Notes under the pieces: generated by a model
Told to the model about the DNA's origin: nothing
Database searches by the model: none
The model's input: only the letters and a program-made list of their open reading frames with translations
Program-made: the position numbers and the translations under genes
Source of the DNA: Physcomitrium patens
Lineage: Eukaryota; Streptophyta; Bryopsida; Funariales; Funariaceae
DNA: 64,000 bases
Direction: 5' to 3'
Assembly (NCBI RefSeq): GCF_000002425.4
Contig: NC_037254.1
Span: 25,739,679 to 25,803,678 of the forward strand
In this document: positions 26,508-38,999 of the stretch, in pieces
How positions within the stretch are numbered: position 1 is the stretch's first letter
Layout: the number at the start of each line of letters is the position of its first letter

Positions 26508-28474
26508 ATCTTACAATCGACATCAGGATTCTGCTCACGCCAGCCTTTATAAATACTTTTTTAAAGTGCTGAGCTCATGGTACTGAAGTTGCAATCCATT
26601 GGTCGACAATGTGGGTGGAAAAGTTTTTGTCCTCTTCCTTGGTCCACCTCATGGCGCCAAAGCCACATCATCAATATTGTGGTTATCCTCATGCATGATT
26701 TAAGGATCTTTTATGTCCTTCGTTGCCAAACGATAATTGTGGCTCATAAGGATTCACCAAACTCGCCAAGATCTTGAAGGTTTATTATGACTATTATTGT
26801 TATGTTTGAAGCATTATTTTTGGCAAGTGATCTCGCAATTAACTTGTAACTTCAAGGATTATGTTGAGCATTACCTGAAAGCTCATAAAATAAAATAAAA
26901 AATTGAAAGAGTTTTCAAAATGTACGTATCAACTGCTCAAAGATTCTCTTACATGTCGATAGTGGTAACAAACGACCTCACAAATGTTACAGAAATATCT
27001 GCCACCTCACTAAGGTATCTTACTTCTACATACTTAAAAGTACATTATGTAACAGTTTGTATTTCTAAAACCAAAAGTCTCAATTACTACTTAGTACTAT
27101 GTTTTGAAAGAGGAATTAGTTTCTAAACTAATTAATTTAAAATTTGAAAATATGTGTAAATATGTGCCACCCCCACTGACTCTGCTTCTGTGAAGATTTC
27201 ATGTTCCTACCGCCCAAATGTGTCCATGTCATCAGCTTGGACTTTTGATTGAGTTTGCTGAGTCATTAACAGGGGTGGGGATTGGACTGGTGATAGTGGG
27301 CATCTATGTGAGTGTCTTCCACCCATCCAACAATAAATTTTGATTCCATGCTATCCTTGCTGACTATTCGAAGACTTACACGTCTGGCATCAGACCAATG
27401 GATAGTTTCTGATGTACCTCCCACTTGAATGAATGAATGATTTGTTGAAACATATCGTGAGCATTGATCCCAAATATTAAAAAATTACACTCTATGTTCT
27501 AAACTTAAGGACTGAAACAGTACCAAATTGTAAGCTGAATTGCTAAAATAAATTCTTTCAATGTCTTTTCTTTGCTTAAGAAAGTTGGGTTTTAAAGGTT
27601 ATATTTCTAGAAATCATCTTTATATATATATATATATATATATATTGAAATGTTAAATAGGTCTAAATTATTACTAAGTTGATCTATTTATGATAAAGAC
27701 ATGGTAATCATGATGAATGTGGTTGATTTTCATTGATTTTGGATCCAATAGTGGAGAAATGAATCTAGATGTCATCATAATGATTAGGATGGGCGGATCA
27801 ATTTGATAAAAGTCTGGGTCTATTTAACATTCCCCTATCTATCTATTTCAAACTAGAAAGCAGGTAATGAACCCCTCAAAGGACCAGCAATAAATGAGAG
27901 CCAGGACTGACTGGGGGTGACTGTGCCTTTACTGACGAGTGAAGGAATTGGCGAGATCTACCACATATCTCACTCACTCACTGTAACACAGCAAAGTCAA
28001 GGGAGGTGGGTCTGTGAAGAAGCCCTTCAAAGCCACATACAGAGTGGAGGACCCCACCCACCTTGACATGAGGAGCTTTGGCTAACAAAGAAGACACCTG
28101 CCTGGACCATGAATGGACCACAGCACAGCCCCGCATGAAGAAGGAGGAGATTACATCGACAGCAGCAGCCATAGATTTGCCCCAAGGCTGACTGTGCATC
28201 CTCACCATCCTACGTTGCACACAATTCCAGATAATCGGTGCACACTCAGCCTTCCTTCCTTTCCTTTGGCTGACGTGGTAGACTGGTACCATGTGTTGGG
28301 ACCACTCGGCGCCGCGCGGTGTCGAAACTCTCGCTTTCTAGGTGACTGTCACTGCGACTCCCTCATATACGACGCACCATTTGGTCGTCATCTCGGCCTC
28401 TTGTCTTTGTCTTGTGTTTTTCTACTAAGCAACTGCAGAATTTCGCCAGCTTTCCTTATTGACCAGTAGTAGCT
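26508..28474. other. 3' region of the MYST gene and intergenic DNA before the rhodanese gene
   Basis: AATAAA-like signals cluster near 26884-26900 (ATAAAATAAAATAAAAAATT), plausible as the MYST polyadenylation region. A (TA)n tract is at about 27621-27644. The frame at 28113-28469 is GC-rich upstream sequence of the next gene, without recognisable homology. No other gene is supported. Confidence 0.5.
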
Positions 28475-28878
28475 TGTGAAACGGCGTTTTGAGAGCTTGT
28501 GGAGTGTTTATATGAGTTTATACCGCTTGCAAGTCCTTCAGCAGGAGCTCAATTTTTAGGCAGTTTTTTTGAAGCTTGGAGATTGAACCTGACGGAAGAT
28601 TAGTCTTTGGTAATCTGGGATGCAGCAGGATCGAGAATTTATGAGATCGTGATTGTGTTGCAAGTGGCTGATTGAGTAAGTGGGAGGTCCGTTATGAATT
28701 GTGCATGTGGAGGGAGTAGTAGTGTCTTGGAGGTTTCTAGATTTTGAGCTGAGGTGTCGATGCGCTGCTAAATGGAGTTCTCCGTAGCTTGGAATCTGAA
28801 GCTGTCGTGATGCTACTTTGTTTCGTAGATTTTTCCCGCTTGGATTTTCTTTGAAAGAGACCATTTCAATTGAGAAAT
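28475..28878 (+). promoter_or_regulatory. Upstream region / 5' leader of the rhodanese gene
   Basis: About 400 bp between the GC-rich upstream segment and the ATG. It contains several short upstream reading frames and no conserved element that I can name. The frame on the opposite strand here (28556-29200) is antisense to exon 1 and not a gene. Confidence 0.3.
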
Positions 28879-31502
28879 ATGTCGCTCTTGATCGCCAGCC
28901 TTCGGGCTCCAGCAGCTCCGGCGGCTTCGCTCCAAAACGAGTCGTTAGCTTCTTCGTCTGGATATTGTGTATCCCCCAAAGTTGCACAGCGTGCCACGCT
29001 GTTTCGAAGACATTCCCACGAGCCTGCGTCGAAACAGTTGGCGCAGCCGACATGCTATTACTTCGATAGAATTTCAAGGTGAGTCTCAAGGATGACATCT
29101 GCCCCGATGCTTTCCATGCAGCGTTATACGCTGCACACGTTTTCCAATGATCTGCAAGGCCGATGTTAGCGTTGTCGATGAAGCACTTCGATGAAACCAC
29201 CTCAAGGCTTCTGTGTAGATTTCCATGATCCAGGGGCTAGATTTTATGTTTGATTGAAAGGACCCAGAATTGCAGAACTGGTTTCAAAGGGCACCATGTT
29301 TAATTTACGCTCCAGTACCTGTTTTTAAGTAGAAGAACTTCAATAATTTGTGGGAGAGTGTATTCCTTTGCGTTCGGAGACGTACAATCATGGCTATAGC
29401 TAACGTTCAACACTGTATGAGACGAATATTTTGGATCCGGAGCGGGTTTCCAACTACGAGGGCGTGATTTCTCTTTGGGTTTTTAACAGGGTGATGAAAA
29501 CTGGGGGCTGGCCATCAGGATTTAAACGTGCATTTGCTGCATGTTTTATCATTCTGTTGGTCACGGTTCTTTATCGGAATTCCATGTGTCCGATGTCAAT
29601 GCTTATCCACAGGCAATCTTCTCGTTCACCGTCGCTGTTACTTTAATATTCATGATCATGATGCTCTGAGGGTGTCCACATGTTAGAGCCCACCAGCATG
29701 ACCCGTGATTGCGCTTCTACCTCAGATGTGTGTTACTATTTTTTTGACTTGTTTGAAACCCTCATTGAATTTGATGCACATGTATCAGAATGGAAGTTCT
29801 GGTGGGCTTTAGTGCAATTTTGTTTCCCAGTTCTAAGAAGAGAGAGAGCTTTGCTTTAATCTAACTGAAGTCATTCAATTTGTCGACTATCAGTTTGATG
29901 AGGTATCGTATGCCAGCCTGAAACTGGATTTTTAAGGTCCCAACTGATAGTTGACGACGTCATAAGATTTGAAAATGGCTGAAGGAGTTGTATGATGCTT
30001 TGTCATGTGATGTAGGATAAAGGCGTCTAGAATGCAAGCTGAGCACTCACTACGAAGTGTTCCTGTGCAAGTTGCCCATGAGATGATGAATGCAGGTCAC
30101 CGCTGCTTGGATGTCAGGTTAGCTTCTTCGGTTTGAGTAGATTTAAAAAATTGAAATCAATATTCTTTTTTCTTTTCCTTTTTTGTAAATATTTCTGTTA
30201 GGAAGCATGGTATTATTTTATTTTATTTTTCTTCTGATATCAGTCAGTCATTCCGGATTTGTTGGTGATGTAATGAAGTTAATTCTTACAGTATTTGGCG
30301 TGTTCAGGACTCAAGAAGAATACCTCGCTGGACATGTTGAGGGTGCTATTAATATTCCATATCTTGTAAAATGTGGGCCTGGTAAGTAATCCTTCTCCAG
30401 ACCTAACGGAATATTATCCAAAAATATGACTTTTATGGAAACTAGTTCAGTGTCATGTTTTGATGGGGATCACCGTGAATGTTTCTTTGAAGGGACTGCG
30501 GTGGAAGAGACAAGATGTCAATTACGATTGACGACGTTTAGCTTTCCTTTAATGTTCCAAAACCTAGAATGACAAAAAAAAATTGTGCAGCAGCGTTATT
30601 GGTTGTGCAACAAATAATTCCTAATTATAATTGCCTTCCAGCTTGAGATATAGGATCTATTTGGGCAACGTGTGCTAATGAATGTCCTTTTTGTTATTTT
30701 GGGTAACAGGCATGAAAAAAAATCACCGATTTTTGGAGGAGGTGGAGGCAGAGTTTGGCAAAGACGCCGAGATAATTGTGGTGAGTACCATTGTTTGAAT
30801 CATATTACTTATTGGAATCAAGCAACGATCCTTGTCCTCACGGTGGAGTTGGCAATTATTTTCACGTTTTGAATAGAATGATCTGGTGTTGGGAATTGCT
30901 TCAAGATAGAAAAATTGATCACTCTTGTCTAGTCAGCCACAAAGATTCTTGGCATGACAACTTGATTGTGTTGGCCATTTCTGCATTTCCTGTGAGATTT
31001 TGCTGTCATCAACTTATTTTCTCAGAAAAGAGAATATCGTCGTTACATGTCATAATTGCTAAGTGAGCATATCTTGTCAGAAATTTTGATAGACGCATGG
31101 ATATTGGAATTGCAGGGTTGTCAGAGTGGCCGCCGATCGATGATGGCTGCAGCTGAACTTCAAGCTGCAGTGCGTGGCTCAAACCCAACCTTTCTAGATG
31201 CACATACATGTTAAAAATACTTCAACAGTTCTTCGTGAAAGATTGGGTGTTAGATCATTTAAGTTAGTCCTGCTTCTTGATTCGAAGTGCAATCAGAGAA
31301 CACCTTTGCTGTAGCTTGCCAAGTGGTTATATGAGAGTATGTGAACAGCTGGGTGAGTTGGATGCAACTGTTATTCACACTGGATCTTTGGTTGCAGAAC
31401 TTCAATGGTGTTACTGATATGGGAGGAGGCTACGTTGCCTGGAAGGAAAGTGGTCTTCCCGTTGAAGTCAGTGGTCGTAGAACTCAAAGTCATTCTGTAT
31501 AG
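28879..31502 (+). CDS. Single-domain rhodanese / sulfurtransferase-like protein (plant STR group), 6 coding exons
   Basis: Exons 28879-29078, 30016-30117, 30308-30381, 30710-30780, 31116-31169, 31398-31502; all phases join, 201 aa. Residues 1 to about 70 (MSLLIASLRAPAAPAASLQN, then Ser/Arg/Ala-rich) look like an organellar, probably plastid, transit peptide. The rhodanese fold follows: VPVQVAHEMMNAG, CLDVR, EEYLAGHVEGAINIPY, EIIVGCQSGRRSMMAAAEL, and DMGGGYVAWKESGLPVE. The active-site loop CQSGRR holds Cys151, which would carry the persulfide or act in redox chemistry. The length and motifs fit the plant STR14-18 class of small rhodaneses (some senescence- or stress-associated), whose physiological substrate is poorly defined. 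Intron 1 is about 940 bp. Start chosen as the only ATG ahead of the presequence. Confidence 0.93.
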
Positions 31503-33946
31503 TCAACAGCCTCTGCTGCTACTTTCTAGAGTTGTTGATCTGAGCAGCTGTGCATAGTTTTCAGCGTATTAGCACACTTGTATACTGTAGTTGGTTTTAT
31601 TTTTATTTTTCAATAAGAAAACCGTATAAATGTTTAAAAAATTACACTTTATTTAACGTAGGAGGTGGAGGAATCACGTCGGCACCAGAGAACTTTGAAC
31701 ATCTGAAGCGTAGTCGACATTCTTGAAGTAGCGTGAAGTTCATATTTAATAGACTCGTTGCAGGCGACACTGAAAATAGGTATTGATCAGCAGCCTGAAG
31801 AGTGTCATCCATTTCTGAGGCCAATTTGAGAACCTCAAACTTATTTAATCCAAGATCTGGAGACAGCTTTGACGCTCTAAACTTCTGGCGAATTCCTGAA
31901 ATCTGGATATTGGGTTGATTTCTGCTAGTTGCTGGCAAGTTTTCAAACATCCGCACATGTGCATTTACGCAATATATTTGATGCTGATTACAAAAGTTCC
32001 CACCCATCGCAGATCTCACAATGCGCATCGTAACGAGAAGCAAGGATAGATGGGTTTGTAATGCACGATTTCTAAATACATAAAGAAAGAATTCAGACAG
32101 ATGAGAAGATTTTTCTGCCACTTGTACAATCGACTTCTCGTCGCTCACGATTCGTAATAGTCTGTCCTTAATCACTTGACATGACTTGGAGCTAACATCC
32201 CACTCAGCTTCTCTCAATTAGAGTTTTTGAATGGTACTACTTGGAAATGATCACGAGTGCGAACAAGTCCATCCTCTCGCTAGCAAAGGAGCTACACAAT
32301 TCTGCATGTTGAGGTCCTCATGGTTCATTTCCCACCGGTGCTATGTACTTGGTGACGGAGCCCCGATCTGGTCACATTGAATACATATGAGATGACCGTC
32401 AGTGGCGCAACCAGTAATTACACTCTTACCAAAAACGTGTTCGTCACTCATACTTAAGATGGGGATGTCAATTGAAGAGATTACAGGCGCGTGCGCTTAA
32501 CTCCAGCACCGAGGGGAGTTTCACCAAAACCGTGGGGAATGTCTCTCGCCAAGTCTGTCATTTGGAATATACGGTCTGAAGTGGACGTCCTCATTCCTAA
32601 AATGCAGTTCGGCGGCTTGGCACAGGGATATGTGTCAAAGATTCATTTGACTCCTTGAACTCCGAACTATTCCTGACAGTCAGACAGCAGGCCTGTGTCA
32701 TTTTCCTCAAGCTGCAGCATTTGCTGTTACTACAGGACTGAACTGCAGAGTCACCATTCTAGAAAGGAGCTCCTCCAGTTGATTCACCAAAGTGTAGCTA
32801 GACCAAGGACAACGACGGGCGGAGGGCCAATGACAAGATCCAGACTGTTCCACTGCACTCAGTTGAAGTACAATGCGGACTGCTGCGCTTAACAGTGACA
32901 AACCTGCACAATATCAAACGCTAGCTACATGCACAGAGAACAGGCCAGTAGATTGGGCTGTTAGTGAAAGTAGATTCTTGTTCCAGCAGCCAGACTTCTA
33001 ATAAATGTGGATGCCGGGAACTAATGGGAAATTTAACTTCTACTTATTAGGTGGTATTGATTCAATACAGCAATCAGTAGTATCGAGATGGTGTACACCC
33101 CGAATATTTCTGATGAGCATGAATTACGTGTAGTTACTCTCAACCTTGGGTTTTCAATAGGCCAGCTTATGAGCTATTGAACATGATAGACCCCGACTGA
33201 TTGGTGAGTTCTGGATACCCAATTTATAACTTCTGATTTACGTACAGCATCGATCTACTAGATGCAGCACCTGTTTCCACTCAACTCCATAAAAACAGAA
33301 TGCGTGTGCACAACTAGTCCCTCTAATTTTTCGGTTGTCCTCTTAGCTTGCCTGAAGTTCTCTTCTAAAGCTGTAGCATTTCGTTAGAAACAAGCTACAC
33401 ATTTTGCAGTGAATCAAAGAACTGGCGAAAAACAAAACTGCAAGCACCAATCAATCAAAATTAAGTGTACACACATAGCTCTGCACGATGATGCGATCCG
33501 AGGACACGAGTTAATCTTTAGAGTAACAAAAAGAAATTTCAAATATTTTTACATAAGTAGAACCCCTTCCTGTTTCGCATGACCAAGGATCTCTCCACAT
33601 GTTCTGTACATGACACAAATTAATTGTATCATTTTGTTGCTCAGCTCACATAGAAAAGGTATCTACTAACCCTTGATGAATCTATGTCAGCCAGTATTTA
33701 CGCTCACCAGAGCACAGACCGAAGGATATTCAGCAATAGCTAATACAATTTCAGACCCCTGTACAATGTCTAGTTAACTTCCGGTTCCAAAATACACTGG
33801 TATAAATCTAATTTGAGCTACTTTCGGAATCATTTCATGATATCATCGAAGGAATGACAGTGTCCGACCCTTCGGCCTGACCAGTTACAAGAGACTGGCA
33901 ATTTACCACCTCCATATTCCTAAAAGAATCTGATGAATGGTCTCTG
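31503..33946. other. Intergenic, no confident gene; one 191-codon open stretch on the minus strand
   Basis: The rhodanese 3' UTR ends near an AATAAG/AATAAA-like region at about 31610. On the minus strand 32217-31642 is open for 191 codons (stop at 31642) but begins TTG, not ATG. No domain is recognised in it (it includes a Leu-rich EFFLYVFRNRALQTHLSLLL stretch). It could be a chance frame or an unrecognised exon. 32220-33900 shows nothing further, apart from the likely MSL 3' UTR just downstream of 33947. Confidence 0.45.
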
Positions 33947-36900
33947 CTACCCAGGTTCATCGTCGGGTGACTTGGCTGGAGGGTTCTGCAAAGTAGAGGT
34001 CGCTGGGACACCTTTATTAAAACTTACATGTCTAGAAATGCTCTTCCGTGCTTTCCATTTTGACAATGGATCACTTTGGTCTTTAGTATCAGAAGCGACT
34101 GATACCACCGCTTGTGCCTCTACGGTTTGAGCTGATTCCTTGAATGATTGTTTTCTCACGTATGATTTCTGATCAAACATTGGGTTGTTGGAAGTTACTT
34201 TTTGGTCAGCATCTCCACTTTTAGTTAACACGGTATTCAAGAGAATTGGTCGAGCTTGGGATCCATCAGAACTTACAGGGCGTGATTCGCTATCATCTAC
34301 AGTGCGTTGCATTGATCGCAAAGGTGTAGCAAGGCGTCCACCGTGATGAGCTACCACTTTCAAGAGGTCTAGAAGTATTACTTCCTGCACAAAACCAACC
34401 ACATTAATTTGACAGAACGTGGTCTTTTCTCTCAAGGCAATGTGCATCAGAGTTGCTATGAATGCATTTGGACACGGATTCGTGGACAGTGGCACTGGCA
34501 GTGTGTTCGTACTGACAAAAGAAGATCGAAATTCCCAGGATTGGCACCATAAATCCACATCACTATACTTTCACACAAATAGTTTCGTTTTCATAAAAAG
34601 GGGGAACATCTGAAAATTCAATTTTTTTTTAAAATAGTGCAAGATAAATGCTCGATCGGCAACAGCTCAGCAAGCAAATTTGATGCGAAATTGAGACCTA
34701 CACCTATACAGACTCTGCCATCAAGTAGCATGTGAACTTTACCTTGACACGGAGATACTCTTCAAATCGGGAAGTCTTAACAAAGCATGATACTATAATC
34801 TGCAGGCCCAGAATAACAACACTTAGTCCAAACTTCGAATTTCAGTATCTGTTAAAATACTGCAAAATTAACTTAAAAAGACTTGATAGATCTAGGATGC
34901 ACAAATACATTTTTCAGCAACATCCTTTTTGTCAGAATCTCACAGCCCAAAATAAAATGAAGGAAGCTGACCATCAGGGCCAAATTTTGGGAATTAATGT
35001 GATCAAAAAAGACTCGCCGATGCAGCCGCTTCTGCTCTATTTCGGGATGGTTTGCCAACACTTTCCTCATGTCTGCGACAATGTTCTGCACAGAGGTGGA
35101 GTCCACTGTAATCAATCTTTGTATTCAAAATCTGTTGTTTATGAATGGCTTCAAATTGACAGGGCGATAATAATCTCTTGCATTTTCAGTTACACAGGTG
35201 TCTAAAAGCATTAACATCTCATTGTTCCTATGTTTTTTCCATCACTTCAGTTCACTATACCGCTGCTAAAGCATTATACTGTTAAGGTAGTTTTTCTACA
35301 CTTGATAAGAGCAGAAGCTAATATGCTAGGCTTACACTGATCTTCTGCACGTCGCGATGATTGATCCCTATGTGTGTCTTGATACGCCAGTGTGTTTTTT
35401 GTGTGAAATTTCTAACAACGCTAACACTGAATTTGTGGTTCGGAACAAGTACTGCCTCACGTTCGGATCCTCGAATAACAGTTGGTGACCACCACCCAAC
35501 ACGCTGCATTGCACACAGTTGGTGAGCAGACGATGTATCACAAGTACATAAACTGGAGGTATATTCGATAACATCAATGCAAGCAAATCAAATGAAAGAA
35601 TTAGAAAACATAACAACCTAGCAGATGACACAAGGAAGCACAACCAACTATGGCGTTGTAGCAAGCACATTCTAGACATTTTAATACGTCGGAACAGACA
35701 TCGAACTCTAATTCTACCATGTTAAGAAAGAAGAAATAGTACAGGAAAAAAGGATCACTGGGTACGTTTTCTGTGAAGAAATACCTCGACGGTCCCTACG
35801 ACTTCTTGACCTTCAATTTTCGTCTGAATCCACTCACTCTCCACAAAGGGCTTTGTTACATGAATCATCATGCTGGATAAAAAATTCGTGAAAATCTGGA
35901 TTACAACAGCAATCCATTTGTGAATCAGGGACAATGTGAAATCTGTTGCACATTGTAATCATAGAATGACTGATGTGACAGACATGCTTACTCACCATAC
36001 TCATTTTTCACAATTTATTAATAATCAAATAAACAAATAAACTTTTTAATCAATCCTAAAAGTTCAAAATTAAAATCATGAAATAACAAATTTCACGAGA
36101 GTTTAGAGTGGCAGAAGAGTGGTATATCAACTGAATTACCTCTCGACCAGCAAGGGTTAACAGAACTGTTCCCACGCCTCCAGCTGCAAGCCATTTGTGG
36201 GTGGAAAACCCAAGAAGCTCCAAAAATAGACAAACGGCTGCCACCCACACTGATGTGGAAACAGCATTGCCGACGAAAGTTAAACTCATCTGCATTGGTA
36301 AGGTAACCTGTTCATGTCAGACAAAGCAGACCCCATAATTCCAAAATGCACACAGGTAGCTAAATGTCGAATGTAATAATCTAGGAGTAGAAAATTCTAT
36401 GAAGATGAAAAAACAGCACTCGCAGAAGTGGAGGTAAGAATTGTTGATGTGCACATACACTGCGGGAGTCTTTGAGACTGGTGCGCTTCATTAGATACTT
36501 CTGTACATGCTGTATCAAACTGTAGGAAATTTAGTCCTAACAAAATATGAAGATGCGACGAAGTATATGAACCACATATCAGAGAAAAATAACCTACAAA
36601 ACTACGAATTTCAGAGTACTTGCCTGCCCGCACATAAAGCGAATACCGTTACTGTCGCTAGCGATCGCATGAAGTGGATGAATCGCAGCTTAATTACAGT
36701 GCTCGCCTCTGATGCCAGCTCAACTGAATCTAGTGCCCTGTAAAACAACACACATGCAGAGAAATGTTAAGAGATTGATCCCCATATACTATGCAGTAAT
36801 ACGATGGCCTCAAAACTCATCACACATTCTCTCATCTGCGATCTATACTATTTGCCATTCACATTCATTACCAAGTATTACACTTAACGACTTCGAACTA

Positions 36901-37972
36901 GTCTCAAGGACCATGATCTTTCCAGGTTTATGTACGATGTTTGGAGGAAGAATGCTACATGTCACAATCTTGCCTGTGGTGAAAATAGCTGCACTCAAAT
37001 CGTGGACCATTTTAGGACCATCCTTAAAATACGCAGAGAATGAGAATTGGCAAAAGAGGGTATGACTATGAGAAGAGGAAACACAAACCTGCACATCATG
37101 ATGATTCCTGTCCACAATACTATTGGCCGGATGTATGTCGTCAAGACTGTCCGCGTTTGACTTGTTTCCCAATTATCATCTTTCTGCATTCCAGGTCGCT
37201 GTAGATATCACAAACCTAATACACAGCATTTGGCTTTTCGTATGTAACCTCGATGCAACATTTTGCATAAATGCAGGTTCAATGCTGAAGGCCTAATAGT
37301 TTGAAAATCCAAAACCTCCATCATCACGAATCAAATGTCGAGCAGTTGTGATTGTACCTTCGTAATCAATGTCCAGAATAGACGAACAAAAGGAACCAGA
37401 CCCAACAAAGCAAACACCCACAACCCGACAGATGCCACGTATAGTCGTAGCACGGGCGGCAATGTTTGGACACCGCTACATATCCTATCAATCCGAACCC
37501 AACATTGCAGTTAAAGAAGGTCATGTAGTCAATCAAAGCATACTTTCTTGTTAAATTTCATTATTGCATATAAGTTTCTACTAAGAAAAGCAGGGAAAAA
37601 GTAGCACAACATTCATCTAGTCCTTGCTTTTGAAGCCTCAAAACCCCATTATGATGTGGCAAATAACCATAAGAATATCAATGCACATGCATCAAATTGA
37701 ACCACAATCTACATGTACAAGTGCACTAAGTCGAGACCAAGTGGCTGAGGCGCTTTACACGCGGTTCTTGCCATGAGTTCGTACCTGCCGATGAGGAGAG
37801 GTGTGCAACTGAGCACCGGCACTACAAAGCGTTGAGCAGTATAAGTAGATGTTACTATTGCACGTGTAGTTAATGAAGCTGACGCCTTCGTTCCAAGACT
37901 GACCCTTGCAACTGAGCCCAGGAATATTCTCGACCCAATTGGGAATGAATTTAGTCTTAATGTCAACGCATT
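33947..37972 (-). CDS. MSL1: MscS-like mechanosensitive channel, MSL1 type, 11 exons identified (N-terminal exon missing)
   Basis: Forms a tension-gated heptameric pore in an organellar inner membrane and relieves osmotic stress. Exons in coding order: 37972-37785, 37484-37358, 37198-37089, 36737-36624, 36519-36459, 36289-36140, 35895-35785, 35503-35336, 35085-34972, 34799-34743, 34384-33947; phases join into 545 codons. Seen: a presequence-like Arg/Ser region; membrane segments ([34 protein letters not shown]; an Ala/Leu segment in exon 4; [12 protein letters not shown]); the pore helix region [20 protein letters not shown]; the MscS beta domain [36 protein letters not shown]-terminal ab domain ([31 protein letters not shown]) and a long Ser-rich tail. 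Organization and motifs match plant MSL1 rather than the plasma-membrane MSL4-10 group. The intron after exon 36624 uses a GC donor. The first exon with ATG, upstream of 37973, was not found. Confidence 0.92.
36620..36624 (-). other. GC-AG intron donor in the MSL gene
   Basis: In coding orientation the exon ends GGGCAG and the intron begins GCAAGT. Only this junction keeps phase with the next exon (36519-36459). CAG|GCAAGT is the known consensus of rare GC-AG introns. Confidence 0.75.
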
Positions 37973-38999
37973 CTGCAACACGAACCGAGGCAATAGGCAA
38001 AATTATTCCCATTTGAGAAGCAATGCTCTGTAGCAACTTAAATTGCTAACCCACTCCAATTATTAGAATTCGGCCAGTAATTGGAGAGACCCGCGCCACC
38101 TTACAGAAAGGAAAATCCAATAATGTTGCAGTGGCAGCAGCAGCAGTAGCTCCTAAAACGATACTGTTCTTTTTCTACATCATCCGCATACGGAGATAGA
38201 CTAACAAATTGAAAGCAGACTAGTGCAATAAAAACCCAAAGAACACCCCCATTTTGTAAGTTCCTGCGTTTTAAGCACAGACACACACCAGACGTATCAA
38301 ACCACTCGTCGAACTCCCGAGCCAAGACGCAGACTGTTGAGCTCGCAGCAACAACGGTTTCTGCGAATAATCCGAAACCTCCACCGTTATTAATCAGACA
38401 ACAGAACTCAACTGTCCTAAATAGCACACAAGCCCGGTTAACATTACAGTATCATGTAAGATTCAAACCCAAACCGCAAATTCATCACCCTTCCCAACAG
38501 TCCAACGCCCCAAGCACGAAGTTAAGCCACACACCGAGCTGCCGGCAGAACATGGCACATGCCAACAACGGAGCTGCGAGGTCGCCATAACCCTCAATTC
38601 GTCTTCACGACATCAAATCAAATTAGAAACCACAAGCCCCAAAAAATTCATCAACCGCCGCGTCATGGAAGTATGGTAGCTCATGAGCTCCTGCGAAAAA
38701 CTGAAAGAATTCATGTATCCCAACTGAGAACTAGGAAATAAATGAAAAGAAAAGAAAAACCCACAACCCACAAAATGCAGCGACGTCGACGCGATCTGAC
38801 TGTACAAAAACAACGAAGCCCGGCAACAGCACACCACACTTCCGAAAGCAGAATGAAGGACGAATGGGCGGGTGGGCGCGAAAAGGGGGATTTCTGCCAA
38901 GTGGAGAAGAGACAGCCCAGCAAAGCCCGAGATGCCCTGAACGTGGTTACTTTAATTCTGGGGTCTCAATCATCATCCCCGTTACCACAACATCCCAGG
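37973..38999 (-). promoter_or_regulatory. Probable upstream exon(s), 5' leader and promoter of the MSL gene
   Basis: The first identified MSL exon is preceded by an AG acceptor (TGTTGCAG) and has no ATG in frame, so at least one more exon must lie here. Candidate short ATG exons could not be told apart from chance. Long frames on both strands (38101-38427, 38559-39154, 38613-38900) look like unspliced leader or promoter sequence. Confidence 0.35.

Noticed and set aside
28113..28469. 118-codon plus-strand frame upstream of the rhodanese gene
   Set aside because: Composition is that of GC-rich upstream DNA, no domain and an overlapping antisense frame of similar length; treated as chance.
28556..29200. 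214-codon minus-strand frame
   Set aside because: Antisense to the first exon and leader of the rhodanese gene, which has full motif and phase support; the start is not an ATG on inspection of comparable frames here.
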